A program made the position numbers and the translations under genes. 64,000 nt of DNA from Gammaproteobacteria bacterium (GTDB lineage: Bacteria; Pseudomonadota; Gammaproteobacteria; DSM-16500), in NCBI GenBank assembly GCA_014132615.1, contig BMAH01000046.1, forward strand, positions 62,001 through 126,000. The letters run 5' to 3'. A model generated the notes under the pieces. That model saw only the letters and a program-made list of their open reading frames with translations, searched no databases and was not told the origin of the DNA. Position 1 is the stretch's first letter. Each line of letters opens with the position of its first letter. Below are positions 45,199 to 53,850 of the stretch, one piece after another.

Positions 45199-47082
45199 AT
45201 GATCACACTGCGTAATGTCACTCTAAGACGGGGTAAACACATACTCATTGAAGAATTAACTTGGACTATTTATCAGCAACAGCACATTGGTGTTATCGGT
45301 GCAAATGGTTGCGGTAAAACGAGTTTATTCAATTTATTGCTGGGTAATTTAACACCTGACTTGGGCGATATTGGGTTATCACGCCAATTAAAAATAGCAC
45401 ACGTTGCCCAAGAAACACCGGCATATCAACAATCTGCTTTAGAATTTGTGCTGGAAGGTGATCAAGAATTAAAAGTATTAGAACAAGCCTTAACAGCTGC
45501 AGAAAATGCAGAGGATGGGGAGAAGATTGCTTTAATACATGAACAATTAAGTATTATTGATGCTTACACAGCAAGATCACGTGCTGCTCAATTATTAGAT
45601 GGTTTAGGCTTTTCGCACGAAGAACAGCAAAAATCTGTCAATGAATTTTCAGGCGGCTGGCGTGTTCGCTTAAATTTAGCTCAAGCGTTAATGTGCCGTT
45701 CAGATGTCTTATTGCTAGACGAACCTACTAACCACTTAGATTTAGACGCAGTCGTTTGGTTAGAGCAATGGTTAATGAGATACCCGGGTACTTTATTATT
45801 AATTTCTCACGATAGAGATTTTTTAGATAAAACAGTGGGACACATTGCGCACATAGATAATCAAAGATTAAAGCTTTATACCGGTGATTATTCTACTTTT
45901 GAAAAGCAGCGCGCAGAAGCATTATTGCTGCAGCAAAAAAACTATGAAAAACAACAAAAGCAAATTTCACATATGATGAAATTTGTAAATCGCTTTGGAG
46001 CAAAAGCAACAAAAGCAAAACAAGCGCAGAGTCGTTTAAAAGCGATAGAGCGCATGGATGTAATTTGTGCTGTACAAGCAGAATCTCCTTTCTATTTTGA
46101 ATTTAAACCTGTGGTAAATTGCCCTACGCCTCTCATACAAATTGAAAATGCTACAATTGCCTACGGTGAAAAAGTGGTATTGCAACAATTAAAATTTAGC
46201 ATTATGCCAGGCGAGCGAATTGCTATTTTAGGCCCAAACGGTGCTGGTAAATCGAGTTTTATTAAATTATTAGCAGGGGAATTAGCGCCTGCAAAAGGGG
46301 AATGCCATATAAGTTCAGGCTTAAAAATAGGTTATTTTGCGCAGCATCAAGTTGATCATTTGAATTTAGAAGAATCACCTTTAGAACATTTAAAAGCAAT
46401 TGCTGAAAATGCGCAAGAATTAGAATTACGTAAATTTTTAGGTGGTTTTGATTTTACGGGTGACAAAGTCAAAGAAGCAGTAGGCAAATTTTCAGGCGGA
46501 GAGAAATCCCGCTTAGCGCTTGCACTGATTGTATGGCAAAGACCGCATTTACTATTATTAGATGAACCCACTAACCACTTAGATTTAGAAATGCGGCAAG
46601 CATTAAGTATTGCATTGCAAGCGTATGAAGGGGCAATGATTTTAGTTAGTCATGACCGATTTTTAGTTCGTTCTACGACAGACTCTTTATTATTGGTTGC
46701 TAACGGCAGCATGGAGCCGTTTACTGGGGATTTACAAGATTATCAACGTTGGCTATTAGATTTCCGTAAAGAAAATACCAAAGTAGAGAATGCGTCAAAG
46801 AAAATAGAAGTAACAGCGAAAGGAAAGCGTCTACAAGATGCGCGCGAGAGAGAATTGCGTAAACCCTTATTACAAAAAATAAAAAAATTTGAATCAGAAA
46901 TGGAAAAATTACAAAAGCAAATGGGTGAAATTGAAAAAACACTGGCAGATAGCGATATTTATCATGCAGAAAATAAGACTCAGCTACAAAATATTTTACT
47001 GTCACAATCTCAAACCAAAAAGTTATTAGAAACAATAGAACATGACTGGTTAAAAGCGTGTGAAGAATACGATAAGTTTTAA
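45199..47082 (+). CDS. ABC-F family ATPase, YheS-like
   Basis: 627 residues, two ATPase domains and no membrane domain. Walker A motifs GANGCGKTS and GPNGAGKSS, signatures EFSGGWRVRLNLAQAL and KFSGGEKSRLALAL, and Walker B segments ending LLLDEPTNHLD. The inter-domain linker is helical and basic as in ribosome-binding ABC-F factors; the opening ITLRNVTLRRGKHILIEEL resembles YheS. Thought to act on stalled or hibernating ribosomes. Preceded by a TATAAT-like element at 45164-45169. The uup-like gene follows after 8 bases. Confidence 0.92.
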   Translation: MITLRNVTLRRGKHILIEELTWTIYQQQHIGVIGANGCGKTSLFNLLLGNLTPDLGDIGLSRQLKIAHVAQETPAYQQSALEFVLEGDQELKVLEQALTAAENAEDGEKIALIHEQLSIIDAYTARSRAAQLLDGLGFSHEEQQKSVNEFSGGWRVRLNLAQALMCRSDVLLLDEPTNHLDLDAVVWLEQWLMRYPGTLLLISHDRDFLDKTVGHIAHIDNQRLKLYTGDYSTFEKQRAEALLLQQKNYEKQQKQISHMMKFVNRFGAKATKAKQAQSRLKAIERMDVICAVQAESPFYFEFKPVVNCPTPLIQIENATIAYGEKVVLQQLKFSIMPGERIAILGPNGAGKSSFIKLLAGELAPAKGECHISSGLKIGYFAQHQVDHLNLEESPLEHLKAIAENAQELELRKFLGGFDFTGDKVKEAVGKFSGGEKSRLALALIVWQRPHLLLLDEPTNHLDLEMRQALSIALQAYEGAMILVSHDRFLVRSTTDSLLLVANGSMEPFTGDLQDYQRWLLDFRKENTKVENASKKIEVTAKGKRLQDARERELRKPLLQKIKKFESEMEKLQKQMGEIEKTLADSDIYHAENKTQLQNILLSQSQTKKLLETIEHDWLKACEEYDKF

Positions 47083-47090
47083 GGTAAATT

Positions 47091-48977
47091 ATGAGCCAAT
47101 TAATTTCATTAGATAATGTTTCCCTAGCCTTTGGCCTACATCCTTTATTGGATAAGATTAAATTTAGTATGGAAAAAGGCGAACGTGTTTGTTTAATTGG
47201 TAGAAACGGCGCGGGTAAATCGTCTTTAATGAAGGTAATAGCAGGTAGCATATTACCTGATTCAGGTACAGTCTGGCGATCGCCAGGTTTACGCATTGCT
47301 TGTTTATCGCAAGAACTTCCTCAAGAAAAAAATCAAACTGTTTATGATTACGTTGCGCAAGGGTTAGCAGGGATTGGTGATTTATTAAAGGAATATCATG
47401 CGATAACAACCGTTTTATCAACACAACAAGATGCAAAGTTATTATCCCGCATGGAAGGATTGCATAGGGAGATTGAAGCTAAATCAGGCTGGCAATTAGA
47501 TAATACCATAAAAACTATTTTAACCCGTTTAGACCTTCCAGCAGATGAATTATTGAGTAATTTATCGGGCGGTTGGCAGCGCCGTGCTGCATTAGCACAA
47601 GCATTAGTAATTTCGCCGGATTTATTATTGTTAGATGAACCGACTAACCATTTAGATATTACGGCTATAGAGTGGCTAGAAGAGCAATTAATCGGTTCAG
47701 GTTGTGGTTTATTATTTATTACCCACGATAGAGCATTATTACAGCGTTTAGCAACGCGCATTATTGAATTAGATAGAGGCTGTTTAACTTCCTGGCCAGG
47801 AGATTACGCTAATTTTTTACGCCGTAAAGAAGAGTTGCTGCATGCTGAAGAAAAACATAATACAGATTTTGATAAAAAGTTAGCGCAAGAAGAACGCTGG
47901 ATACGTCAAGGCATTAAAGCAAGACGTACACGTAATGAAGGTCGAGTTCGTGCTTTGAAAGCGTTACGTGTTACACGCGCAGCAAGACGCGAAGTACAGG
48001 GTAAAGCAGAATTTAGCCTCAACGAAGCGGATAAATCCGGTCAGGTAATTGCTGAAGCAAAAAATGCTTCTTACTCTATTGGTGATAAATCTATTATTAA
48101 CAATCTTTCTTTACGTGTGATGAGAGGCGACAAGATAGGCTTAATTGGTCCTAATGGTAGCGGCAAAACGACATTGCTTTCATTGTTGTTAGGAAAATTA
48201 ACCCCAACTCAAGGTGAAATTAAAATAGGTACCAACTTGCAGGTCGCTTATTTTGATCAATTAAGACAAGCCTTAGATCTCAGTAAAACGGTCATAGAAA
48301 ATGTGGCTGGAGGAAGAGAAAGCATTGAAATTAATGGCAGTAAGAAACATATCATTAGTTATTTGGGCGACTTTTTATTTACTCCAGAAAGGGCAATGAC
48401 GCCTGTTAAAGCTTTATCTGGTGGTGAATGTAATCGTTTATTATTAGCGCGTTTGTTTAGTCAACCAGCTAATTTGTTAGTCTTGGATGAACCCACTAAT
48501 GATTTAGATATGGAAACATTAGAATTGCTAGAAGAATTATTGGCTGAATTTAAAGGCACTTTATTATTAGTTAGCCACGATAGAGCCTTTATAGATGATG
48601 TCGTTACTAGCACATTGGTTTTTGAAGGAGAAGGGAAGGTGCAGGAATACGTTGGGGGTTATCAAGATTGGCTAGCACAACGACCAATAAAGGCGGTTGC
48701 TAAAGAACAAAAAACATCGGTAATTGCCCCAACTGTAACTAAATCCCCATCACAAAAAAAATTAAGTTATAAAGAACAGCGCGAATTAAATGAATTACCA
48801 CAAAAAATTGAAAAATTAGAAAGTGAGCAGCAACTTCTAGAAGCAGAAATTGCAAATCCCGAATTCTTTAAACAATCACCTAATGCAGTGGCAGACAAAA
48901 TGCAAACCTTAACAAAAATACAAAATGAAATTGAGCTAGCTTACGAGCGTTGGCAAGACTTAGTAGATCATAACTAA
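47091..48977 (+). CDS. uup: ABC-F family ATPase Uup
   Basis: 628 residues. Two ATPase domains (Walker A GRNGAGKSS and GPNGSGKTT; LSGGWQRRAALAQAL and LSGGECNRLLLAR) and a C-terminal coiled coil (about 560-625; KLSYKEQRELNELPQKI) characteristic of Uup, which binds DNA in E. coli. Uup affects ribosome function and transposon precise excision. It directly follows the YheS-like gene, giving a tandem ABC-F pair, probably one transcript. Confidence 0.93.
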   Translation: MSQLISLDNVSLAFGLHPLLDKIKFSMEKGERVCLIGRNGAGKSSLMKVIAGSILPDSGTVWRSPGLRIACLSQELPQEKNQTVYDYVAQGLAGIGDLLKEYHAITTVLSTQQDAKLLSRMEGLHREIEAKSGWQLDNTIKTILTRLDLPADELLSNLSGGWQRRAALAQALVISPDLLLLDEPTNHLDITAIEWLEEQLIGSGCGLLFITHDRALLQRLATRIIELDRGCLTSWPGDYANFLRRKEELLHAEEKHNTDFDKKLAQEERWIRQGIKARRTRNEGRVRALKALRVTRAARREVQGKAEFSLNEADKSGQVIAEAKNASYSIGDKSIINNLSLRVMRGDKIGLIGPNGSGKTTLLSLLLGKLTPTQGEIKIGTNLQVAYFDQLRQALDLSKTVIENVAGGRESIEINGSKKHIISYLGDFLFTPERAMTPVKALSGGECNRLLLARLFSQPANLLVLDEPTNDLDMETLELLEELLAEFKGTLLLVSHDRAFIDDVVTSTLVFEGEGKVQEYVGGYQDWLAQRPIKAVAKEQKTSVIAPTVTKSPSQKKLSYKEQRELNELPQKIEKLESEQQLLEAEIANPEFFKQSPNAVADKMQTLTKIQNEIELAYERWQDLVDHN

Positions 48978-49040
48978 TTGATTTTTGTTAATTAAATCTT
49001 TACTATTCGACCATAATAATAAAAATAAATAAGGTTAAAT

Positions 49041-49520
49041 ATGCAAATTCGGAGAAATGTTCCTCTAGATGAATTCCTATTTTTTAAAAGCAGTTTAGAA
49101 GAGTTAAGCTATACTTCTACTCAAATAGATAAAATCATTTTTTCTTGCCCAAGGGAAAACCTCGAGCAGTTTGTTAATGAACATAGACTTCCACAAATTT
49201 ATTATCCCCTGCTTGAACCTGATGAGGAAAAGGCATTATTCAGGTTACCCTTTGAGCAAGATTATTTAGATGAAGAAGGTAATAAATTCTCCTCAATAGG
49301 TAAGAGAAAGCAACTATCTGATAGCTCGTCGGAGCAAGTTACAGAAGAGCAAGGTAAAGCTGATAATAGGACAAGGAAGAAAGCTGTCAGAAGAAGCCGG
49401 AGTGGTTTTTTTCAGCCAGTTTCTCAAGCTGTAGCCCAAATATCTAATACTTATACGCTAGAAACACAACTGGAAGAAATAGATAATTTAGAAAAAGAAT
49501 TCCTCGTCTGGCTAAGATGA
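49041..49520 (+). CDS. Hypothetical protein with basic nuclear-localisation-like patch (159 aa)
   Basis: Unrecognised. AAGG lies before the ATG. The N-terminal 80 residues are acidic and probably folded (LDEFLFFKSSLEELSY, NLEQFVNEHRLPQIYYPLL). The middle is low complexity and hydrophilic (residues 85-120), with a strongly basic cluster RTRKKAVRRSRS. The C-terminus is acidic and helical (LEEIDNLEKEFLVWLR). No signal peptide. The basic cluster and acidic tail are features found in some secreted effectors, but this is weak evidence. Confidence 0.7.
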   Translation: MQIRRNVPLDEFLFFKSSLEELSYTSTQIDKIIFSCPRENLEQFVNEHRLPQIYYPLLEPDEEKALFRLPFEQDYLDEEGNKFSSIGKRKQLSDSSSEQVTEEQGKADNRTRKKAVRRSRSGFFQPVSQAVAQISNTYTLETQLEEIDNLEKEFLVWLR

Positions 49521-49547
49521 AGCTACAGGGTAGTCTTTTCGCAGTTT

Positions 49548-49871
49548 TTAATACATTTTGAAACTAAATAAAAGATTTTCCCATTTCCTATACTCACCCT
49601 GACCCATTACCTTATCGTATTCAGTTTGGGTGAGTGTAATGCTATATGATTGGTACTTTTCTTCTTTTAAGCAATGAATATCTTTATAAATAGTCGCTTG
49701 ATGTAAAATAGCTTTAAGTTCAATCGCAGCTTTATCATTGTTGGTGAAAGAAATAATTAATTGTCTATTATCAAAATCAATGGTTCTTTCACCTTTATGA
49801 GCTTTAATTAACTTAATAACTTTAGTGCTTAACGTTTCCCGCTGCCAGAAAAAGAGCTTATCCATGCTCAT
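49548..49871 (-). CDS. Hypothetical protein at the end of the riboflavin operon (107 aa)
   Basis: Unrecognised soluble protein, ATG at 49871 with AAGGA six bases upstream (49874 and 49865 are alternatives). It starts about 10 bases after the ribH stop, so is almost surely co-transcribed with the rib genes. It is too short for, and unlike, NusB, which often follows ribH. Pattern of short beta strands (RTIDFDNRQLIISFTN, YQSYSITLTQ) with a helix between (AAIELKAILHQA). Function unknown; the context hints at flavin metabolism. Confidence 0.75.
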   Translation of the reverse strand: MSMDKLFFWQRETLSTKVIKLIKAHKGERTIDFDNRQLIISFTNNDKAAIELKAILHQATIYKDIHCLKEEKYQSYSITLTQTEYDKVMGQGEYRKWENLLFSFKMY

Positions 49872-49880
49872 CATTCATCC

Positions 49881-50324
49881 TTAAAGAGAAGAGGTTATTT
49901 TCTTTACCACCTCTATCATAGCAAGAGCTGCTTGTGCTGCTTCTTTACCTTTGTGACCGTGTTTACCGCCTATTCTATCTAAGGCTTGTTCTTCATTCTC
50001 TGTTGTTAAAATACCAAAAATCACGGGAATATCAAAATCAAGCATAACTTTTTGACAACCTGCGCTCACTTGTTGGCAAACATAATCATAGTGACTAGTT
50101 TCACCTCTTATCACAGCACCAAGGCAAATGATGGCATCAAATCGTTTATTTTTTGCTAGCAATTGTGCTGTTAAGGGAATTTCAACAGCACCTGGAACAA
50201 AAACTGTGGTGATATGTTCTTTATCCATGCCTGATTCTATAAGGTGCTGCTGAGCACCTTGCAATAAGGGATGAATAATTTCTTGATTGAATTCACTTAC
50301 AACAATAGCAATAGCTTTATTCAT
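49881..50324 (-). CDS. ribH: 6,7-dimethyl-8-ribityllumazine synthase
   Basis: 147 residues. Joins 5-amino-6-ribitylaminouracil and dihydroxybutanone phosphate. Conserved SEFNQEI, VPGAVEIPLTAQ and the IRGETSHYDYV block with the active-site His. Overlaps the ribBA end by 8 bases. Confidence 0.97.
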   Translation of the reverse strand: MNKAIAIVVSEFNQEIIHPLLQGAQQHLIESGMDKEHITTVFVPGAVEIPLTAQLLAKNKRFDAIICLGAVIRGETSHYDYVCQQVSAGCQKVMLDFDIPVIFGILTTENEEQALDRIGGKHGHKGKEAAQAALAMIEVVKKITSSL

Positions 50325-51552
50325 TCGCGCAATCCTGTTTTATTGATAACTCAATGTGATGATGTAATTTTTCTTTTTTAGTCTGTAAATAAAATTGGTT
50401 ATGCTCATTAGCAAATTGCGGCAAAGTGACTTGTTGAACTTGAATGCCGTATTTGGTTAATTCATTTATTTTTCGAGGATTGTTTGTAAGTAAACGTATA
50501 TTATCAATACTATGCTGGCGTAAAATATTAGCGGCGAAATTGTAATCCCTTGAATCAGCAGGAAAGCCTAATAAATTATTTGCTTCAACTGTATCTACAC
50601 CTTTATCTTGTAATGCATAAGCTTTTATTTTATTAAATAAACCTATGCCTCTACCTTCTTGGTTTAAATAAATTAACATGCCACCTTGTTCACTGATTTG
50701 TCTTAAGGAGAAATGCAATTGTTGGTGGCAATCACAGCGCTTTGAGGTAAATAAATCGCCTGTTAAGCAAGAAGAATGGATTCGTACTAATGGAGGTTGG
50801 TTAGCGTTTTTATTTTCTTTTCTTAAAATGACGTGTTCTTCGCCAGTGATTTTTTCTTTAACCACGGTCATGTCAAACGTACCATATTGCTGCATGGGTA
50901 AAATCGTATGGATACTTTCTTGAATTTGATTTTCATGGCGTAAACGATAAGCGATGATATCATCTATGGATAAAAGAGTAAGACCATGCTGTTTTGAAAA
51001 TGTTTCTAACTCTTTTCCTCTTGCCATAGTGCCATCAGGATTCATAATTTCACATAATACCGCTGCAGGTTTAAAGCCTGCTAAACGCATTAAGTCTAAA
51101 GATCCTTCTGTATGGCCTGGTCTTTCTAATACGCCGCCTTCTTTAGCACATAAAGGAAAGAGATGGCCTGGCATCACAAAATCTTGCTGCTTAGCATCTT
51201 CCTTCATAACGGTTGACACAGTAAGTGCTCTATCTGCTGCAGAAACACCGGTTGTAATACCCTCTTTTGCATCAATTGATACAGTAAATTGTGTGCCGCG
51301 TGCGCAAGTATTATCTTGAGCAGACATCATCAAAGGGATATTTAATTCGCGTATTCTTTCTGCTGTTAATGGCATGCATACAATGCCAGTGCCTTGTCTT
51401 ATCATGAAATTCATGATTTCAGGTGTAATCTTTTCTGCTGCAACAATTAAATCACCTTCATTTTCTCTGTCTGGGTGATCGGTTAATACCACCATTTTAC
51501 CTGAACGCAAATCTTGTAAAGCGTGCTCAACGCGTTTAATGATTGACTGCAT
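50317..51552 (-). CDS. ribBA: Bifunctional DHBP synthase / GTP cyclohydrolase II
   Basis: 411 residues. N-terminal RibB domain (about 1-200): TDHPDRENEGDLI, GVSAADRALT and GHTEGSLDLMRLAG, making 3,4-dihydroxybutanone 4-phosphate. C-terminal RibA domain (about 205-400): zinc cysteines in SSCLTGDLFTSKRCDC, NQEGRGIGLFNKI and GFPADSRDY, opening GTP. Both active sites look intact. Overlaps the riboflavin synthase gene upstream by 17 bases and ribH downstream by 8, so translation is tightly coupled. Confidence 0.96.
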   Translation of the reverse strand: MQSIIKRVEHALQDLRSGKMVVLTDHPDRENEGDLIVAAEKITPEIMNFMIRQGTGIVCMPLTAERIRELNIPLMMSAQDNTCARGTQFTVSIDAKEGITTGVSAADRALTVSTVMKEDAKQQDFVMPGHLFPLCAKEGGVLERPGHTEGSLDLMRLAGFKPAAVLCEIMNPDGTMARGKELETFSKQHGLTLLSIDDIIAYRLRHENQIQESIHTILPMQQYGTFDMTVVKEKITGEEHVILRKENKNANQPPLVRIHSSCLTGDLFTSKRCDCHQQLHFSLRQISEQGGMLIYLNQEGRGIGLFNKIKAYALQDKGVDTVEANNLLGFPADSRDYNFAANILRQHSIDNIRLLTNNPRKINELTKYGIQVQQVTLPQFANEHNQFYLQTKKEKLHHHIELSIKQDCANE

Positions 51553-52144
51553 TTTTATACACTCCCATCAATTTTTCTATATATTTACTTGTGATATCAA
51601 CTTCTATATTAATTAAACAACCAATTTGATATTGCTTTATGATAGTGACAGCTTGCGTATGAGGGATAAATGTGACACTAAACCAATCATAAGCTACTTC
51701 AATTACAGTAATACTCATGCCATCTAGCGTGATAAAAGCTTTATTAACAATATATTTTGCAATATCAGGGGAAACAGCAATCTTTGCTAATAAAGCATCA
51801 CCAACTTGCTCTAATGAAATTAATTTTCCTAGCCCGTCAACATGACCTTGCACGCAATGGCCGCCAATTCTATCACCTAACTTTAATGCTCTTTCTAAGT
51901 TCACCATATCGCCGATGTTTAGCTGACTTAGGTTAGTGACGTTCAAGGTTTCAGGAACAGCAGTTACAGTAAATGTTTCCTCGTCGTAATGAGTGACTGT
52001 TAAACAGACTCCGTTCACAGAGATGCTTTCGCCTAATACCATTTGAGTGAATTTATTTTCAGGTTTGATTGTAAAATCTAAGCATTGATTTCCTTGCTTG
52101 ATTTGCAAAATGTAACCCAACATTTCTACGAGTCCACTAAACAT
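51536..52144 (-). CDS. ribE: Riboflavin synthase, alpha chain
   Basis: 202 residues; two lumazine-binding repeats, each with the S/N-x-x-G-V/M-S/C-L-T pattern (ISVNGVCLTV in the first, ITLDGMSITVIEV in the second) and GHCVQGHVDGLG between them. Starts MFSGLVEM as usual (MF-G-V/I). Dismutates two lumazines into riboflavin. Eight bases after ribD. Confidence 0.96.
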   Translation of the reverse strand: MFSGLVEMLGYILQIKQGNQCLDFTIKPENKFTQMVLGESISVNGVCLTVTHYDEETFTVTAVPETLNVTNLSQLNIGDMVNLERALKLGDRIGGHCVQGHVDGLGKLISLEQVGDALLAKIAVSPDIAKYIVNKAFITLDGMSITVIEVAYDWFSVTFIPHTQAVTIIKQYQIGCLINIEVDITSKYIEKLMGVYKNAVNH

Positions 52145-52152
52145 AATTAACC

Positions 52153-53208
52153 CTATAAATTAGCTGTAAAATAAAAGTCATTGCCTAATTCGTTGCATTG
52201 CATAGAAGAGATAAAATGCTTTTTATCTTGTGATCCAATGATCACGGGAGATAAATAAACATGAACTTTATTTACTAATTTTTCTCTGAAAAAATCTTCA
52301 TGTACTGTCATGCCGCCTTCAATTAAAAGGCTAGAAATTTCTCGCTTACCTAATTCATCTAATAAAGCAGTGAGTGATACCCGATTAAAAGAATTAGTGG
52401 GAAGTTTAATTATTTCTGCTTTTTGTTTTGCAGCTTGATACCAATTAGTATCGCATTGATCTGTGGTGACAATTAACGTTTTAGCTTGTTCACTATTGAA
52501 TAAGTGGCTATCAAGTGGTAATAACCCTTGACTAGATAAAACAATGCGTAAAGGCTGCTGGTGTATATTTGTAATGCTTCTAACAGTAAGTTGAGGATTG
52601 TCAGATAAAACAGTATTTTTACCTACTAAAATAGCATCTACTTGCTGGCGTAATTGATGGGTCAATTGTGCTGCTTTATCTCCAGAAATAGCACGTGAAT
52701 CTTGCATATGAGTAATCGTTTTTCCATCTAATGACATAGCCCATTTTGCAATAATAAAAGGACGTTTATGCTGAATATAATGAAAGAAAATTTCATTTAA
52801 TTTTTTTGCAGGTTCTTCTAAAATACCCACATTAACTTTTATGCCTACTTGTCTCAGTATTTCTACACCTTTACCTGCAACCAGCGGATTAGGATCTAAG
52901 GTAGCTACATAAATTTCTTTAATACCTGCTTGAATTAATGCATTTACACAAGGCGGTGTTCTACCGAAATGACAGCATGGTTCTAAAGTGACGTAAGCAC
53001 TTGCGTCTTGCGCTTTTTCTTGTGCTTGATTTAATGCAATGACTTCAGCATGTGCTTGTCCACAGCGCTCATGGAAGCCTTGGCCTACAATTTGGTTATT
53101 TTTAACAATTAAACAACCTACCATAGGATTAGGCGAAACAGTTAGTCTGCCTAACTCTGCCAGGCTTAAGGCTTGTTGCATATATGTTTGGTGAATGGTT
53201 TCAGTCAT
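52153..53208 (-). CDS. ribD: Bifunctional pyrimidine deaminase / reductase RibD
   Basis: 351 residues. N-terminal deaminase (about 1-145): zinc ligands in HAEVIAL and LEPCCHFGRTPPCVNAL. C-terminal reductase (about 148-350): KWAMSLDGKTI, the NADPH-region VGKNTVLSDNPQLTVR and LLIEGGMTVHEDFF. First gene of the rib operon, under the FMN riboswitch; the ATG has only a poor site (GGA immediately upstream) that lies inside a potential sequestering hairpin. Confidence 0.96.
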   Translation of the reverse strand: MTETIHQTYMQQALSLAELGRLTVSPNPMVGCLIVKNNQIVGQGFHERCGQAHAEVIALNQAQEKAQDASAYVTLEPCCHFGRTPPCVNALIQAGIKEIYVATLDPNPLVAGKGVEILRQVGIKVNVGILEEPAKKLNEIFFHYIQHKRPFIIAKWAMSLDGKTITHMQDSRAISGDKAAQLTHQLRQQVDAILVGKNTVLSDNPQLTVRSITNIHQQPLRIVLSSQGLLPLDSHLFNSEQAKTLIVTTDQCDTNWYQAAKQKAEIIKLPTNSFNRVSLTALLDELGKREISSLLIEGGMTVHEDFFREKLVNKVHVYLSPVIIGSQDKKHFISSMQCNELGNDFYFTANL

Positions 53209-53237
53209 TCCAGCCAGCTCATGAAAGAGGGCAGGAA
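53208..53237 (-). promoter_or_regulatory. Predicted ribD start-sequestering hairpin (riboswitch expression platform)
   Basis: In the minus-strand RNA, TTCCTGCC (53237-53230) can pair with GGCTGGAA (53215-53208) with one U-U mismatch; the 3' arm includes the first base of the ribD start codon. The 5' arm overlaps CCTGCCCTC (53235-53227), which is also perfectly complementary to GAGGGCAGG (53441-53433) in the aptamer. Confidence 0.5.
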
Positions 53238-53294
53238 ATCATAGGACGGCAAAAAATTGCCAAATACGAAATAATTCGTATTAGACCCAACGAT

Positions 53295-53449
53295 TTATCT
53301 TCTTTCATCCGGACTATACCGTCGGCTTTGGAGTTTAACCAAATCTGCTGACCTTTTAACTAAATAAAAGCGCTCGCGGGCTTTTTTACTGAATGATACT
53401 TAAGTAAAATTACCGCCGGTAGGGAATCTCACCCTGCCCTCAAAGATAA
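53295..53449 (-). promoter_or_regulatory. FMN riboswitch (RFN element)
   Basis: Read on the minus strand the element contains nearly all conserved RFN blocks in order: GAGGGCAGGGTGAGATTCCC, TACCGGCGGTA, AAGCCCGCGAGCGC, GTCAGCAGAT, AAAGCCGACGGTA and AGTCCGGATGAAAGAAG. The closing P1 stem is TTATCTT / AAGATAA at the two ends. It binds FMN and switches off the rib genes when FMN is plentiful. It lies 87 bases upstream of the ribD start. Confidence 0.95.
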
Positions 53450-53458
53450 TGGGGTTAA

Positions 53459-53487
53459 ACGTTAATCTTAAAGATATGAAATGTCAA
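53459..53487 (-). promoter_or_regulatory. Candidate promoter of the rib operon
   Basis: A perfect minus-strand TTGACA (53487-53482) lies about 33 bases upstream of the RFN element; the matching -10 (TAACGT at 17-base spacing) is poor. It lies just upstream of the divergent DUF6356 gene. Confidence 0.35.
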
Positions 53488-53504
53488 TTAGTAGGGAGAT
53501 TCCT

Positions 53505-53774
53505 GTGAAAAATATATTTACCAAACATCCACATAGTATAGGTGAAACCTATTTGCAGCATTTTAAATTTGCATCGTGTTTTGGCTTAACTATGTTAATG
53601 GGCGGATCTGCTTGTATATTACATGCGATTTTTCCCTTTATTTTTCAAAAGACAGGCAGTAATTTATTATTAAAAATGACCCACCATTTTATAAGTCGTA
53701 TGCCAACACTTGAGGGGCAGGCTATTGAGCTTAGTGTCGTAATTGATGAGAAGCGTAAAAATTTGAAAGCTTAA
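53505..53774 (+). CDS. DUF6356-like small membrane protein
   Basis: 89 residues from GTG 53505, which has GGGAG six bases upstream; an ATG at 53481 extends the frame but has no site. The N-terminal NIFTKHPHSIGETYLQHF matches the small DUF6356 family (HP-S-GE-Y--H), followed by one membrane helix (FGLTMLMGGSACILHAIFPF) and a charged tail. Function unknown. Confidence 0.75.
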   Translation: MKNIFTKHPHSIGETYLQHFKFASCFGLTMLMGGSACILHAIFPFIFQKTGSNLLLKMTHHFISRMPTLEGQAIELSVVIDEKRKNLKA

Positions 53775-53850
53775 ATGGCTTATTTTTCAAGGATTTTCCC
53801 TTGATCTGCATAATGAGGTATTATAGATATATAGATACGCGGAGGCATCA

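Noticed and set aside
46721-47296. 191-codon minus-strand ORF across the two ABC-F genes
   Set aside because: It lies antisense to two clear ABC-F genes whose motifs continue through the region; it has no recognisable motif of its own.
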